Both the position numbers and the translations under genes were made by a program. Under the pieces are notes generated by a model, which worked only from the letters and a program-made list of their open reading frames with translations, searched no databases and was not told the DNA's origin. Shown here piece by piece: positions 56,071-64,000 of a DNA stretch of 64,000 nucleotides. This DNA comes from Aurelia coerulea. Its lineage: Eukaryota > Cnidaria > Scyphozoa > Semaeostomeae > Ulmaridae. The stretch's first letter is position 1, and every line of letters begins with the position of its first letter. Location: NCBI GenBank assembly GCA_039566865.1, contig CM076954.1:9742001-9806000 (forward strand). The letters run 5' to 3'.

Positions 56071-56690
56071 CTTTTGGTTAATCGTTCCTAAGATGGATAT
56101 TGACTTGAATTGCAGTGACACATCTTTATGAAGCAAGCCTTTTGGCTAAGCATTCCTCAGATGGATATTGACAGATGGACGTAAATTAAAGTGACACATC
56201 TTTGTGAATCAAGCATTTTGGTTAAGCATTCATCAGATGGATACTGACTTAACTTACAGTGACACATCTTTGTGAATCAAGCCTTTTGGTTAAGCATTCC
56301 TCAGATAGATATTGACTTAACTTACAGTGACACATCTTTGTGAATCAAGCCTTTTGGTTAAGCATTCCTAAGATGGATATTGACTTAACTTACAGTGACA
56401 CATCTTTGTGAATCAAGCCTTTTGGTTAAGCATTCCTAAGATGGATATTGACTTAACTTACAGTGACACATCTTTGTGAATCAAGCCTTTTGGTTAAGCA
56501 TTCCTCAGATGGATATTGACTTAACTTACATTGACACATATTTGTGAATCAAGCCTTTTGGTTGAGCATTCCCTAGATTGATATTGACTTATCTTACAGT
56601 GACACATCTTTGTGAATCAAGCCTTTTGGTTAAGCATTCCTCAGATGAATATTGACTTAACTTACAGTGGCACATCTTTGTTTTGGTAAA
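56071..56690. repeat. 68 bp minisatellite, about nine copies
   Basis: The unit contains AAGCCTTTTGGTTAAGCATT, CCTCAGATGGATATTGACTT and AACTTACAGTGACACATCTT. Starts at 56277, 56345, 56413, 56481, 56549 and 56617 keep an exact 68 bp spacing. The first three units differ in length (65-73 bp). A single unit occurs alone at 60683-60735. Confidence 0.92.
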
Positions 56691-56790
56691 TATTCATGAG
56701 GTTCTTTACAGGTTTTTTTTTGTAAGAAACTGGTTTATAGGAAACTAGTACTACGATGACTAAAAATTTAAGAAACTCTAGTACTACGTT

Positions 56791-59100
56791 GTGTCTAGCA
56801 CCACAGATACATCAAAGGTGAAGAAGTATGGTGTTCATAACTCTGGAATTTCAGATCATCATTTAGTATATGCAGTGCTTAACCTGCGTAGGCAAATCTC
56901 AAAACCAACCATTAAAGAAGTAAGGAACTATAAAAATATCAACCATGATGCTGTAAAGTCAGACTTTGAGCAGACCCCATGGCATATTTGTTCTATATTT
57001 GAAGACATTGATGATGCAGCCTGGGCCTGGGAATACCTCTACAAGGAGATAATAAATCATCATGTAAAAGTCAGAAAAGCAAAAGTGAGATCCAATAGCT
57101 TACCTTGGATGAACTCTGCTGTGAGAAAACAGATGAACTTGAGGTATAAATTGCTAAAGAAAGCCCAAGCTGATCCATCAAAAGCTGAAAATTGGGTAAA
57201 CTACAGGAAACAAAGAAACTATGTGACAGCTTTGTGCAGAAAAACAGAAGCTCAATATTGGAAAACGAAATTTGAAAAAACAGGCAACCCAGCAAGTTTT
57301 TGGAAAACGGTCAAGGCCATGAATGGTGCACAAAAACAAAAACAGATTGGACCAATAAAGGGGGACAACAATCAAATTCTAACAGCAGATATAGACATGG
57401 CAAACTGTTTAAATCTATACTTTTCAACTGTGGGAGAGAAGCTTGCTGAAGCAAACTCGCAGATGTTGCAGACAGAGAATGTAAACCTGAGAACTGAGAA
57501 CATGCCAGAAGTCCAAGATCTGTTGATAAATGAAGACAAAGTGAAAGAGACAATACGGAAAAAGGTGAAGCCAGGAAAAAGTTGTGGCCATGACAATGTT
57601 TTATCAAAGGACTTGTCCTTAGTTGGAGATTTTGCAGCAACTGGTTTATCAGAGATAATGAATAAATGTATTGAAAGATCACAATTCCCATCCCAATGGA
57701 AGCTTAGTAAAGTCCGTGCTTTGTTCAAAAGGGGTAGCAGGATGGAAAGGGAAAATCACAGACCGATATCTCTTTTAGGAATTCCAAGTAAGGTGCTTCA
57801 GTCAATCATATGTGAAAAAATTGACACACATTTTACCAAAAGTCATCTATCAAGTCCACACCAGTGGGCCTACAAGGAAGGCTACTCTACAGAGCTATTA
57901 CTGTTGCACCTCACCGAGGTCTGGAAAAATGAAGTGGACAAGGGAAATGTTGTAGGAGTCCTTTTCATTGATTTCAAAAAAGCTTTTGACTCTGTGTGCC
58001 ATAAAACGTTGAAACGAAAATTGCTAGCATATGGGATAAAAGGTAAACTATATGATATACTTGATGACTACCTCAGAGAAAGGAAGCAATATGTGGTAGT
58101 AAATGGACAGTCTTCTGACCACATGGAAGTGAAATATGGGGTGCCCCAAGGCTCCTTACTCGGGCCAAGACTATTTGCTGTGCAAGTTAATGACCTTCCG
58201 AATGTACCCAGCAAAGGAACACTAGAGATGTTCGCAGATGATACAGAATATTACTGTGTTGGGAAAACGGTAGATGAAGTGATGTCACTATTGCAAACTG
58301 GTATCAGAGAAATATCAGAATGGTGCAAAAGCAATAGTCTAACAATCCACCCAGCAAAATCTGAAATAATGATTATATCAAATAAAAAATTCATTAGGCC
58401 TCTATCCCCAGTGAAGCTAGGGGATAACATCATAAAAGTGGTCACTGAATCAAAATGTTTAGGGGTGTCCATTGACTGCAAACTAACGTGGAAATCTCAG
58501 GTGGCCAACGCAGCATCAAATATGAACAAGAAAGTTAAGCAACTTAAAAGGTTCCGTTCACTACAACCTGAAGTCCTTGAAAAGATCTATTTCCAGGGTA
58601 TCCTACCAAGTTGCACCTACGGAATGGCTATTTGGGGAACAGGACCATCCTTGGAACCAATTGAGACAGTGCATAAGAGAGCAGCAAAGATAATACACAA
58701 GCTACCTAAATCAACACCTGCAGATAACGTTCTTGAAAAAGCAAATTGGAAAACTGTTGACTATATCTATAAAAGACGTGTAGCATGCCTGACTCACAAA
58801 CTATACAACAACAAGTGTCCTAATGCCCTGAAAGATTTAGTGACAAAAACAAAATCTCAAAGATCATCTAGGAACAGTTGCAAAGTGGATCTCACCCGAT
58901 CAAAAACAAATGTTGGCAGAAATTGTTTCAAGCATAGGGCAGCGTTAATTTGGAACAGACTGCCCCCATCAATAACGATTCAGGAAAATTATGAAACATT
59001 TAAAAGAAAACTATCAGAAAATAGCAAAATATTAGATAGCATCTCCTTTGGACAAGCATCCACCATATCGTATACTGACTCAAATTTTATCTACTTTTAA
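56791..59100 (+). CDS. LINE reverse transcriptase, 769 codons without stop
   Basis: The frame opens at the truncation point, so the first codon (GTG) is not a natural start. Residues 21-23 (SDH) are the last endonuclease motif. RT blocks follow: KPGKSCGHDNV near 260, HRPISLLGIPSK near 323, motif A FIDFKKAFD at 392-400, YGVPQGSLLGP near 449-459 and the catalytic FADD at 481-484 (Phe for the usual Tyr). Next come LTIHPAKSEIM and CLGVSIDCKLTW. The tail is WGTGPSLEPIETVHKRAAK and AALIWNRLPPS. All catalytic aspartates are kept. It differs clearly from the other LINEs of the window and belongs to a separate family. It lacks the endonuclease, so it could only act with outside help. Confidence 0.9.
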   Translation: MSSTTDTSKVKKYGVHNSGISDHHLVYAVLNLRRQISKPTIKEVRNYKNINHDAVKSDFEQTPWHICSIFEDIDDAAWAWEYLYKEIINHHVKVRKAKVRSNSLPWMNSAVRKQMNLRYKLLKKAQADPSKAENWVNYRKQRNYVTALCRKTEAQYWKTKFEKTGNPASFWKTVKAMNGAQKQKQIGPIKGDNNQILTADIDMANCLNLYFSTVGEKLAEANSQMLQTENVNLRTENMPEVQDLLINEDKVKETIRKKVKPGKSCGHDNVLSKDLSLVGDFAATGLSEIMNKCIERSQFPSQWKLSKVRALFKRGSRMERENHRPISLLGIPSKVLQSIICEKIDTHFTKSHLSSPHQWAYKEGYSTELLLLHLTEVWKNEVDKGNVVGVLFIDFKKAFDSVCHKTLKRKLLAYGIKGKLYDILDDYLRERKQYVVVNGQSSDHMEVKYGVPQGSLLGPRLFAVQVNDLPNVPSKGTLEMFADDTEYYCVGKTVDEVMSLLQTGIREISEWCKSNSLTIHPAKSEIMIISNKKFIRPLSPVKLGDNIIKVVTESKCLGVSIDCKLTWKSQVANAASNMNKKVKQLKRFRSLQPEVLEKIYFQGILPSCTYGMAIWGTGPSLEPIETVHKRAAKIIHKLPKSTPADNVLEKANWKTVDYIYKRRVACLTHKLYNNKCPNALKDLVTKTKSQRSSRNSCKVDLTRSKTNVGRNCFKHRAALIWNRLPPSITIQENYETFKRKLSENSKILDSISFGQASTISYTDSNFIYF

Positions 59101-59177
59101 ACTTAAGAAACCATTCATGTAAATTAGAAATATTTATTAATCTAAGCTATTTAAAACTTTTAACCTTTACTTAATTA

Positions 59178-59218
59178 GCAGGTCCACATCAGCGAAAGCT
59201 GCCATTTAGATGACCTGC
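59178..59218 (+). other. LINE 3' hairpin
   Basis: GCAGGTC and GACCTGC form a 7 bp perfect stem around a 27-base loop that itself contains AGCGAAAGCT. It lies just before the simple-repeat tail. Such 3' stem-loops can be the recognition structure for LINE RTs; that role is inferred here. Confidence 0.6.
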
Positions 59219-60189
59219 ATTGTTAAATAAATAATGTATGTATGTATGTATGTATGTACCGTATGTACGTTCAAGAACAATTAAGAAACTCTAAAATTTT
59301 ATTTCTAGAATGAGAGTCGGTAGATCACTGATCACGGTTCGCGTGGCAGTGCGTTTGTAAATATCAAGCTTTGACTGCAAAAAAATTATAACTTTTTGCC
59401 TTAATGTGCATGGCTTATTCGTAGTGACAATATCATGCAAAATCACAGCCCTTTGTCGATAAGAAGGCCCAACTTCGAACCATAACACAATTTTAGACCC
59501 CAAAAAATAAGAAAATAATTAAGAAACTTTTACCACTAAAACACTGCAATTTTGATGCGAAATTAAGAAACTTTTAGTACTAGCTAAGTGCTCATCCAAG
59601 TTTCTTATAAAAAAACCGTGTAATCGATTCTCAGGGGCAAATTACTTCCTTAAAGTCTCGAACACCTGCAGGGAGCGAGGGGTACTCTATGAAAGTCTCG
59701 TACACCTTTGCCAAAAATCCGTTTGTTTTCAAGAAAAGTCTTTAAAGATCCTATTGTTTGAAAAAATCTCATACGTCCTTTCGAAAGAGTGATTCACTAC
59801 ACCCCTCCTGAAGGGGGCCTACCTACAAAAATCAAACTGTCATAAGCGTACGGGATAAATTTGAGGGAGGGGCTGCCCGATAAAGAGTCCAACGATGTTT
59901 ACGCCAATTTCTGCAAAACTTTTAAATGTTACGAGGCCGTGCTCCCTTCCCCCTTTAAAATGTTTGAATTGTTTCGACAAGATAGAAATGCGTTGCGAGT
60001 TTTTATAATTGTTTTTAGCACGGTTTCTTAACTTTCGAAACTCAAGCCTATGGGAAGTTGTTGCCATAGAAATGACTGCACTGCATAGAGAAACTCAGAT
60101 TCCAGGTTCAAAATATTGATCATTTTTGGCTTCAGGCAATGAATCTGTAACAATTCCATTACATTGCACTCATAAGTTGTTTCAAGTAA

Positions 60190-60735
60190 CAGAAACGGCT
60201 AGCTCCATGTTTCGAAAAAAAACCACACCCTACCTGAATTTGGAAAGCAAAGAAACTTTTTGCACTTAAAAATGTTTTGACAATGCACAGTGATAGCAAC
60301 TTTTCTGACATTGTTTCAAGTGCAAGTTATGTTACGGTATTATACCACTGGCATTAAAAATTCTTTCCAGTCCAAACACATCAAAACATTTTAAAGGGAT
60401 GAGCAAACCGTGTGATCAATTGTAAGGGGCAAATCACTCCTCTGAAAATCCAATAAGTAAGGAAAAGGCTTCAAAGAGTTTTCTTGAAAAGAATCGAATG
60501 CTCCATAAGATTTTCTGAAAGTTTGCCCTTTGAGCGAATGCGAATCGATCAGACAACCTCAGGAATATTTTGCGAACAGCAAAACAAGCAAGAAGTTCCT
60601 TTGGATTCCAAGACAAAAGTTTTCCAGTACTCAGCAATACGATATTTTGGCGATCTTCGTTGTTTCAGAATCATATTATTTCTGTTATCAAGCCTGTTGG
60701 TTAACCATTCCTTGGATGCACATTGACTTGAATTA
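60190..60735. mobile_element. AAGAAAC-family debris and lone minisatellite unit
   Basis: TCGAAAAAAAACCACACCC and AAAGCAAAGAAACTTTTTGC, then CAATGCACAGTGATAGCAAC, at 60210-60300 match the short MITE subtype (compare 54150-54200). At 60683-60735, TCAAGCCTGTTGGTTAACCA, then TTCCTTGGATGCACATTG, is one unit of the 56 kb minisatellite. The sequence between shows nothing else. Also 59623-60189 and 60736-61171 contain no recognisable gene. Confidence 0.5.
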
Positions 60736-61174
60736 TATATCTTAAAATTCGTCAATCTTCCAACCAGTTTCCTGTAGATATAATGTACTTTGAACACGCT
60801 TTGAGTTGGGTGTTTGAAAGAAAATGTATAAAAACTAGATTAAATTTTGAAATGAAGGTAGGTTGAAATATCCGTGGGAGAAGGGAGAAACTGAAATTCT
60901 TTGAAGGGAGAAACAAGAAATCATCACATTTTTGGGGAGGGGCAAAAATATCATGTGCGAGCTATGAAGGAATAAAGTGATTCGCCAAAACTCTATTTTG
61001 GCTACCAGTTAAGTATGAAAATGATACAACACATAAAACCAATAGGCTATAACGGCTTTTGGCTTTATAGCTTAACAAAACACATGCAAAAAGCATTTGG
61101 CCACTAAACGCCACTGACCAGTCGTGAACATACGAAATTTCAATTGCAGAGCTAAGCTCTTCACTATCACTTAG

Positions 61175-62243
61175 TCAATACCTTATTGCCCTTAAAAGAT
61201 TATTGGCTAATATAATGTCACCTGACTGATTCAAATGAACGTCGTCACAGAGATGGCGTCCAACATCGATGCTCTCATTGTCTATATACGTAATTCTATC
61301 AGAATAACACATGTCATACAGCACATGGTTTGTTCTGCCTCTCTTTACGTCCAGTGAATCGGCACGCGGTATGAGGCCTGACACCATGACTTCATTATCA
61401 TCCGTTTTCAAGGACTTTGCCAGGTCGATAGTGCTAGACGCAATTTCAACCTCGGATTTTGAGCTTCGTAAATCGTTCGTACCAGCGTGGAGAATAATAC
61501 ACTCTGGCTGATGCTGGGCAGATGGGATGCAGTAGCTTTCCATACACTTAACTGTGGCACCCGAAAACGATTTAACATATACATTCTCTTTATTGCCCAG
61601 GCATCTCTTCATTTCTCTACCCTTGATGTTTCTTAAAATTGAGTCTCCAAGAATTGTCGTGCTACGCCGATTTTTGTAGGTTTTAGGCGATTGGGCCTTG
61701 TTGGTTGTAGGATTGTTGTTGCTTTGGTTGCCATTTACTTGTTTGGCCTTTGCAGAAAATCCACCGCTATTGGGGCCATCAGGATCTGCAGAGGTTGCAA
61801 CAGCAAGTGTGTCTTGAGCAGCTTTTTTGGTATTTTGATTGGTGCTTGACACTGCTGCGCTTGACACTGCAGCGCTTGACACTGCAGCGCTTGATTGTGA
61901 TGTCAAGATTTCCTCACTGACATTGACTTTTTGGGACTTCAACTTCTTTTTGCCTGGCTTTTTCCTGCCTTTACTTGGGCTGTTGTTTTCTTTCGCCTCG
62001 ATATTTCCCACTTCAATACTCTCATAAACAATAGGAAGACCCTCGGCTTTGTGGGATTTTTCAATAGAGCCGCTTTGTTTTGAGGAACCAGTAACACAAG
62101 AGTTTGTATTGCTCTTGGTTGTAAATTGTAATAAAAATGATAGCAATAGTGATAATAATAAGAACACAACTGTTAAAAATCTGGAACGTTTCGATTGAAA
62201 ATCTTCGCCAGCACTACTTTTTAAGGACAACCGATAATTTATA
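61175..62243 (-). CDS. SGNH-hydrolase domain protein, exon without start codon
   Basis: About 355 codons are open on the - strand, ending at a TGA at 61175-61177. Numbering from the TTG at 62230: a hydrophobic segment at 18-36 (FLTVVFLLLSLLLSFLLQF) could anchor the protein. A Lys-rich region follows (89-101), then AAVSS in tandem (115-129), encoded by 15 bp repeats. The SGNH domain has GDSIL at 195-199 (nucleophile Ser), HAGTND at 248-253 and DDVHLN at 329-334 (Asp and His). There is no in-frame ATG before the domain. The frame continues upstream to an acceptor-like CGTTTACCACACAG (exon start about 62243), so a 5' exon is likely. It could be a host esterase-like gene or an ORF1 of a CR1-type LINE, some of which carry such a domain. 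The LINE RT nearby (62745 on) ends before it. Confidence 0.7.
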
Positions 62244-62744
62244 CTGTGTGGTAAACGACCAAAATTAAATTAAAAATGAACTAAAATTACATTTCACTAC
62301 AAAAAACCCTATCCCTAGTAAACCTGCATCTATAACCTGGAATTAAAAACCAAGTGGGAATGAAAATCACGTTTTATTTCAAACTGTTTTTGGCGTAAAC
62401 AAGAAAATGAAATGGTTGGCACATTAGCAAATGTTCACCCTGGAGGATCAAATTAATCACAGATCAAATCTCCAAAGGATTCAACTGGCAACTCCACGGC
62501 CTTCCCATTTGACCTTTCAACGATTAGCAAATTACCGAACCTTGAATGGCTTGATAGGTGATTCCACCCTACCATCACATGCAAAGAAGCATGACGCCAA
62601 ATAAGAAGACCACAGAGCACCGCCAACCGAACCCCCCCCCCCCCCCCAGAGAAACCAGATTCAATGGCAGGTATTAGGCCACGCGCCCACGCGGCCACGC
62701 CACACACAAGCATATCGAGTTCTACATCTGCAGCCCGTTCATTC
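62244..62744. other. No supported gene
   Basis: Between the SGNH exon and the LINE 3' end. It holds a C-run at 62631-62648 and an inverted pair CACGCGCCCACGCGG near 62683. If the SGNH gene has an upstream intron, it would begin here. Confidence 0.4.
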
Positions 62745-64000
62745 ATTTCATTTTTTTTTCAGTTTAAATTAATTATACACGAAATCCCTTCAGCTCTAAT
62801 ACTACATAAAGAAAAGTCTTACAAAATTAATATCATATACATATGAAAAAGACAAGTCCGGAGCCGGTACGACCGACGACAAAACACAAGACAAAACCGC
62901 CACGAATGACGCACGACGCATCCCCCCACTGCCCGTCCTCTCCCCGCGAAATCACGCTCCCAAATAAGCAACGCCCATCCGAACACGCAACCCCACAAGG
63001 AGAAAGCGAAAAACAGCGGAAAAAAGCACCACACATCACCCACAGCAGCACCATCCCGCACCCCGCCATCAATCACACCAACCCCGGACCTGTCCTTTAA
63101 AATGGCATTGCTGATCTTCCAGGGAGTCGTGTTTATATTGGCTTTCAGCTCATCAAGTGTGTTTTTAGTTGTTTTTTGAATTGGCACAAGGTAGGAAGCT
63201 CCCTAATACTTATAGGGATTTCATTCCAGACCTTAAGAGCTGAATAGGAAAATTCTTTTTTGGCATACTCCAGATTGTACCTCGGAATCTGAAGATCTCT
63301 ACAGAATCGAGTGTTATAGCTTGAGTATTGGGATCTTCGTTGGAATTTGTTCCAGAGATTTTCCGGGCAGAGTCTGTTCATGATCTTATAGGCCATAACG
63401 GCACGATCAAACATGACAAGTTGTGCAGCGTGAGGGAAATTATTTGACCATTCGTCTTTAATCCTTGACGATTCGATCATGGAGACGGCTCTGTCTTGAA
63501 GACGTTCAAGGGATTCCTTTTTTGAATTTGAGAGGCTATCCCAAATAACATCTGCATATTGCATGTGACTTTCTACAAGAGCACGTTAAACATTGCTTAA
63601 CTGAGATTGTGGGAGGGTGTTTTTCAACTTTTTTGAAGATGCAAGACCTCCATGAACTTTGCCTTTGACAGTTTTGAATTGTTCTTCCCAGTTGAGCCCT
63701 TCATCTACAATGACTCCAAGTGATTTGGTTTTTTTCACTCGTTTAATATCTGAGCTATTAAGTCTCAATGTTTCATGTATCTCGACTTTATTAGTTCTAC
63801 GAGGGTGTCCAATTATCATATACTCTGTTTTTTGAGGATTGGCACTTAATTTATTTAACCTCATATATTCAGAAATATGGGTCAATTCCTCTTGAGCCTT
63901 ATGAACTAGTTCTTCGATATTCATAGATGTTAAGGTCACATGAGTATCATCAGCGTACATACCCGCCTTAGAAACTTTCAAACATTTTTCAAAGTCATTT
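62745..64000 (-). mobile_element. LINE running off the window edge
   Basis: This is the same family as 14948-17255. The 3' end (- strand) shares AGCTGAAGGG and a poly-purine simple-repeat tail (AAAAAAAATGAAATGAATG). The 3' untranslated part at 62843-63100 is strikingly G/T-rich in the sense strand. The coding part occupies 63145-64000 and continues past the right edge. Confidence 0.85.
63145..64000 (-). pseudogene. LINE reverse transcriptase C-terminal half, one nonsense codon
   Basis: From the window edge the frame reads NDFEKCLKVSKAGMYADDTH, keeping the catalytic YADD, then INKLSANPQKTEYMI-like text (LNKLSANPQKTEYMIIGHP) and TKSLGVIVDEGLNWEEQF. A TAA interrupts it near 63580 (SNV-stop-RALVESHMQYADVIW). 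The rest is open to the end: LERLQDRAVSMIESSRIKD, LVMFDRAVMAYKIMNRLCP and WNEIPISIRELPTLCQFKK. Both sides of the stop are in one frame. It is a close relative of the 602-codon frame at 15146-16954. Confidence 0.88.

Larger units (their letters stand above)
56791..59265 (+). mobile_element. Young 5'-truncated LINE with target duplication
   Basis: It is inserted in the MITE 56709-59620 with TACGTT on both sides (56785-56790 and 59266-59271). The insertion starts inside the endonuclease C-terminus and runs through an intact RT frame to 59100. A 165 bp 3' part ends with a GCAGGTC/GACCTGC hairpin (59178-59218), then TAAATAAATAA, then a TGTA microsatellite (59234-59258). Lack of stops over 2.3 kb indicates a recent insertion. 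Confidence 0.9.
56709..59620. mobile_element. AAGAAAC-family MITE split by a LINE
   Basis: The left end CAGGTTTTTTTTTGTAAG after TA (56707-56708) pairs with CTTATAAAAAAACCGTG before TA (59621-59622). Left of the LINE are TTTAAGAAACTCTAGTAC and GGAAACTAGTACTACG; right of it are AATTAAGAAACTC and AAGAAACTTTTAGTACTAGC. Without the LINE (56791-59265) the element is about 440 bp. No coding potential of its own. Confidence 0.75.

Noticed and set aside
57311..57728. Two - strand frames of 118-126 codons
   Set aside because: They are antisense to the LINE RT at 56791-59100 and show no motif.
62453..63187. Gly- and Cys-rich frames on both strands
   Set aside because: They arise from C/A-biased sequence in the LINE 3' untranslated part and have no domain.

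Overview
This 64 kb window is AT-rich animal DNA built almost entirely from repeats. The mix of CR1/L2/jockey-type and RTE-like LINEs, a Penelope-like fragment, a tRNA-derived SINE, hAT, MULE, Harbinger and Tc1/mariner-type DNA elements, and a coral- or anemone-style repeated gene fragment suggests an invertebrate metazoan, most likely a cnidarian. The species cannot be named from the sequence. No complete host gene is visible. The only candidate host coding pieces are one 167-base exon resembling the N-terminus of a Cys-loop receptor (14396-14562, + strand) and one exon-like SGNH-hydrolase reading frame (61175-62243, - strand).

Layout. 1-10 kb is a stack of nested DNA transposons: a Tc1-like element is split by a mariner-like element (itself split) and a hAT element, and it runs into a + strand LINE remnant that is split by a MULE and by another LINE. 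10-12 kb holds a SINE, a Penelope-like remnant and a tiny MITE. 12.6-19.6 kb carries three - strand LINEs. The third is interrupted by a striking foldback element (17504-18608) whose arms are arrays of a 17-base dyad. 19.9-24.9 kb is a 5 kb inverted pair with arms of about 2 kb. Each arm carries the decayed end of the same gene. 26-31.2 kb contains three LINE remnants, one nearly full length.

31.7-33.2 kb has three copies of a TA-flanked MITE family rich in AAGAAAC. From 33.3 to 43.2 kb lies a satellite of about 98 bp with a 1,474 bp higher-order period. It is interrupted by a truncated LINE and by a 3 kb composite L-B-B-L transposon in which B is almost perfectly duplicated. 43.2-54.5 kb is again a mosaic of LINE tails, hAT-like and mariner-like elements (several with exact target duplications), a second SINE copy and a small-transposon-in-transposon pair. 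54.5-56 kb shows nothing recognisable. 56.1-59.6 kb has a 68 bp minisatellite and then a MITE split by a young LINE with a 769-codon frame free of stops. 61-64 kb has the SGNH frame and the tail of a LINE that runs off the window.

The elements do not form a cooperating pathway. The window records repeated insertion: reverse transcriptases supply retrotransposition, and the many short inverted-repeat elements lack any visible transposase, so they must be mobilised by enzymes encoded elsewhere. All calls come from reading motifs, terminal repeats and target duplications by eye; percent identities and family names need database comparison.
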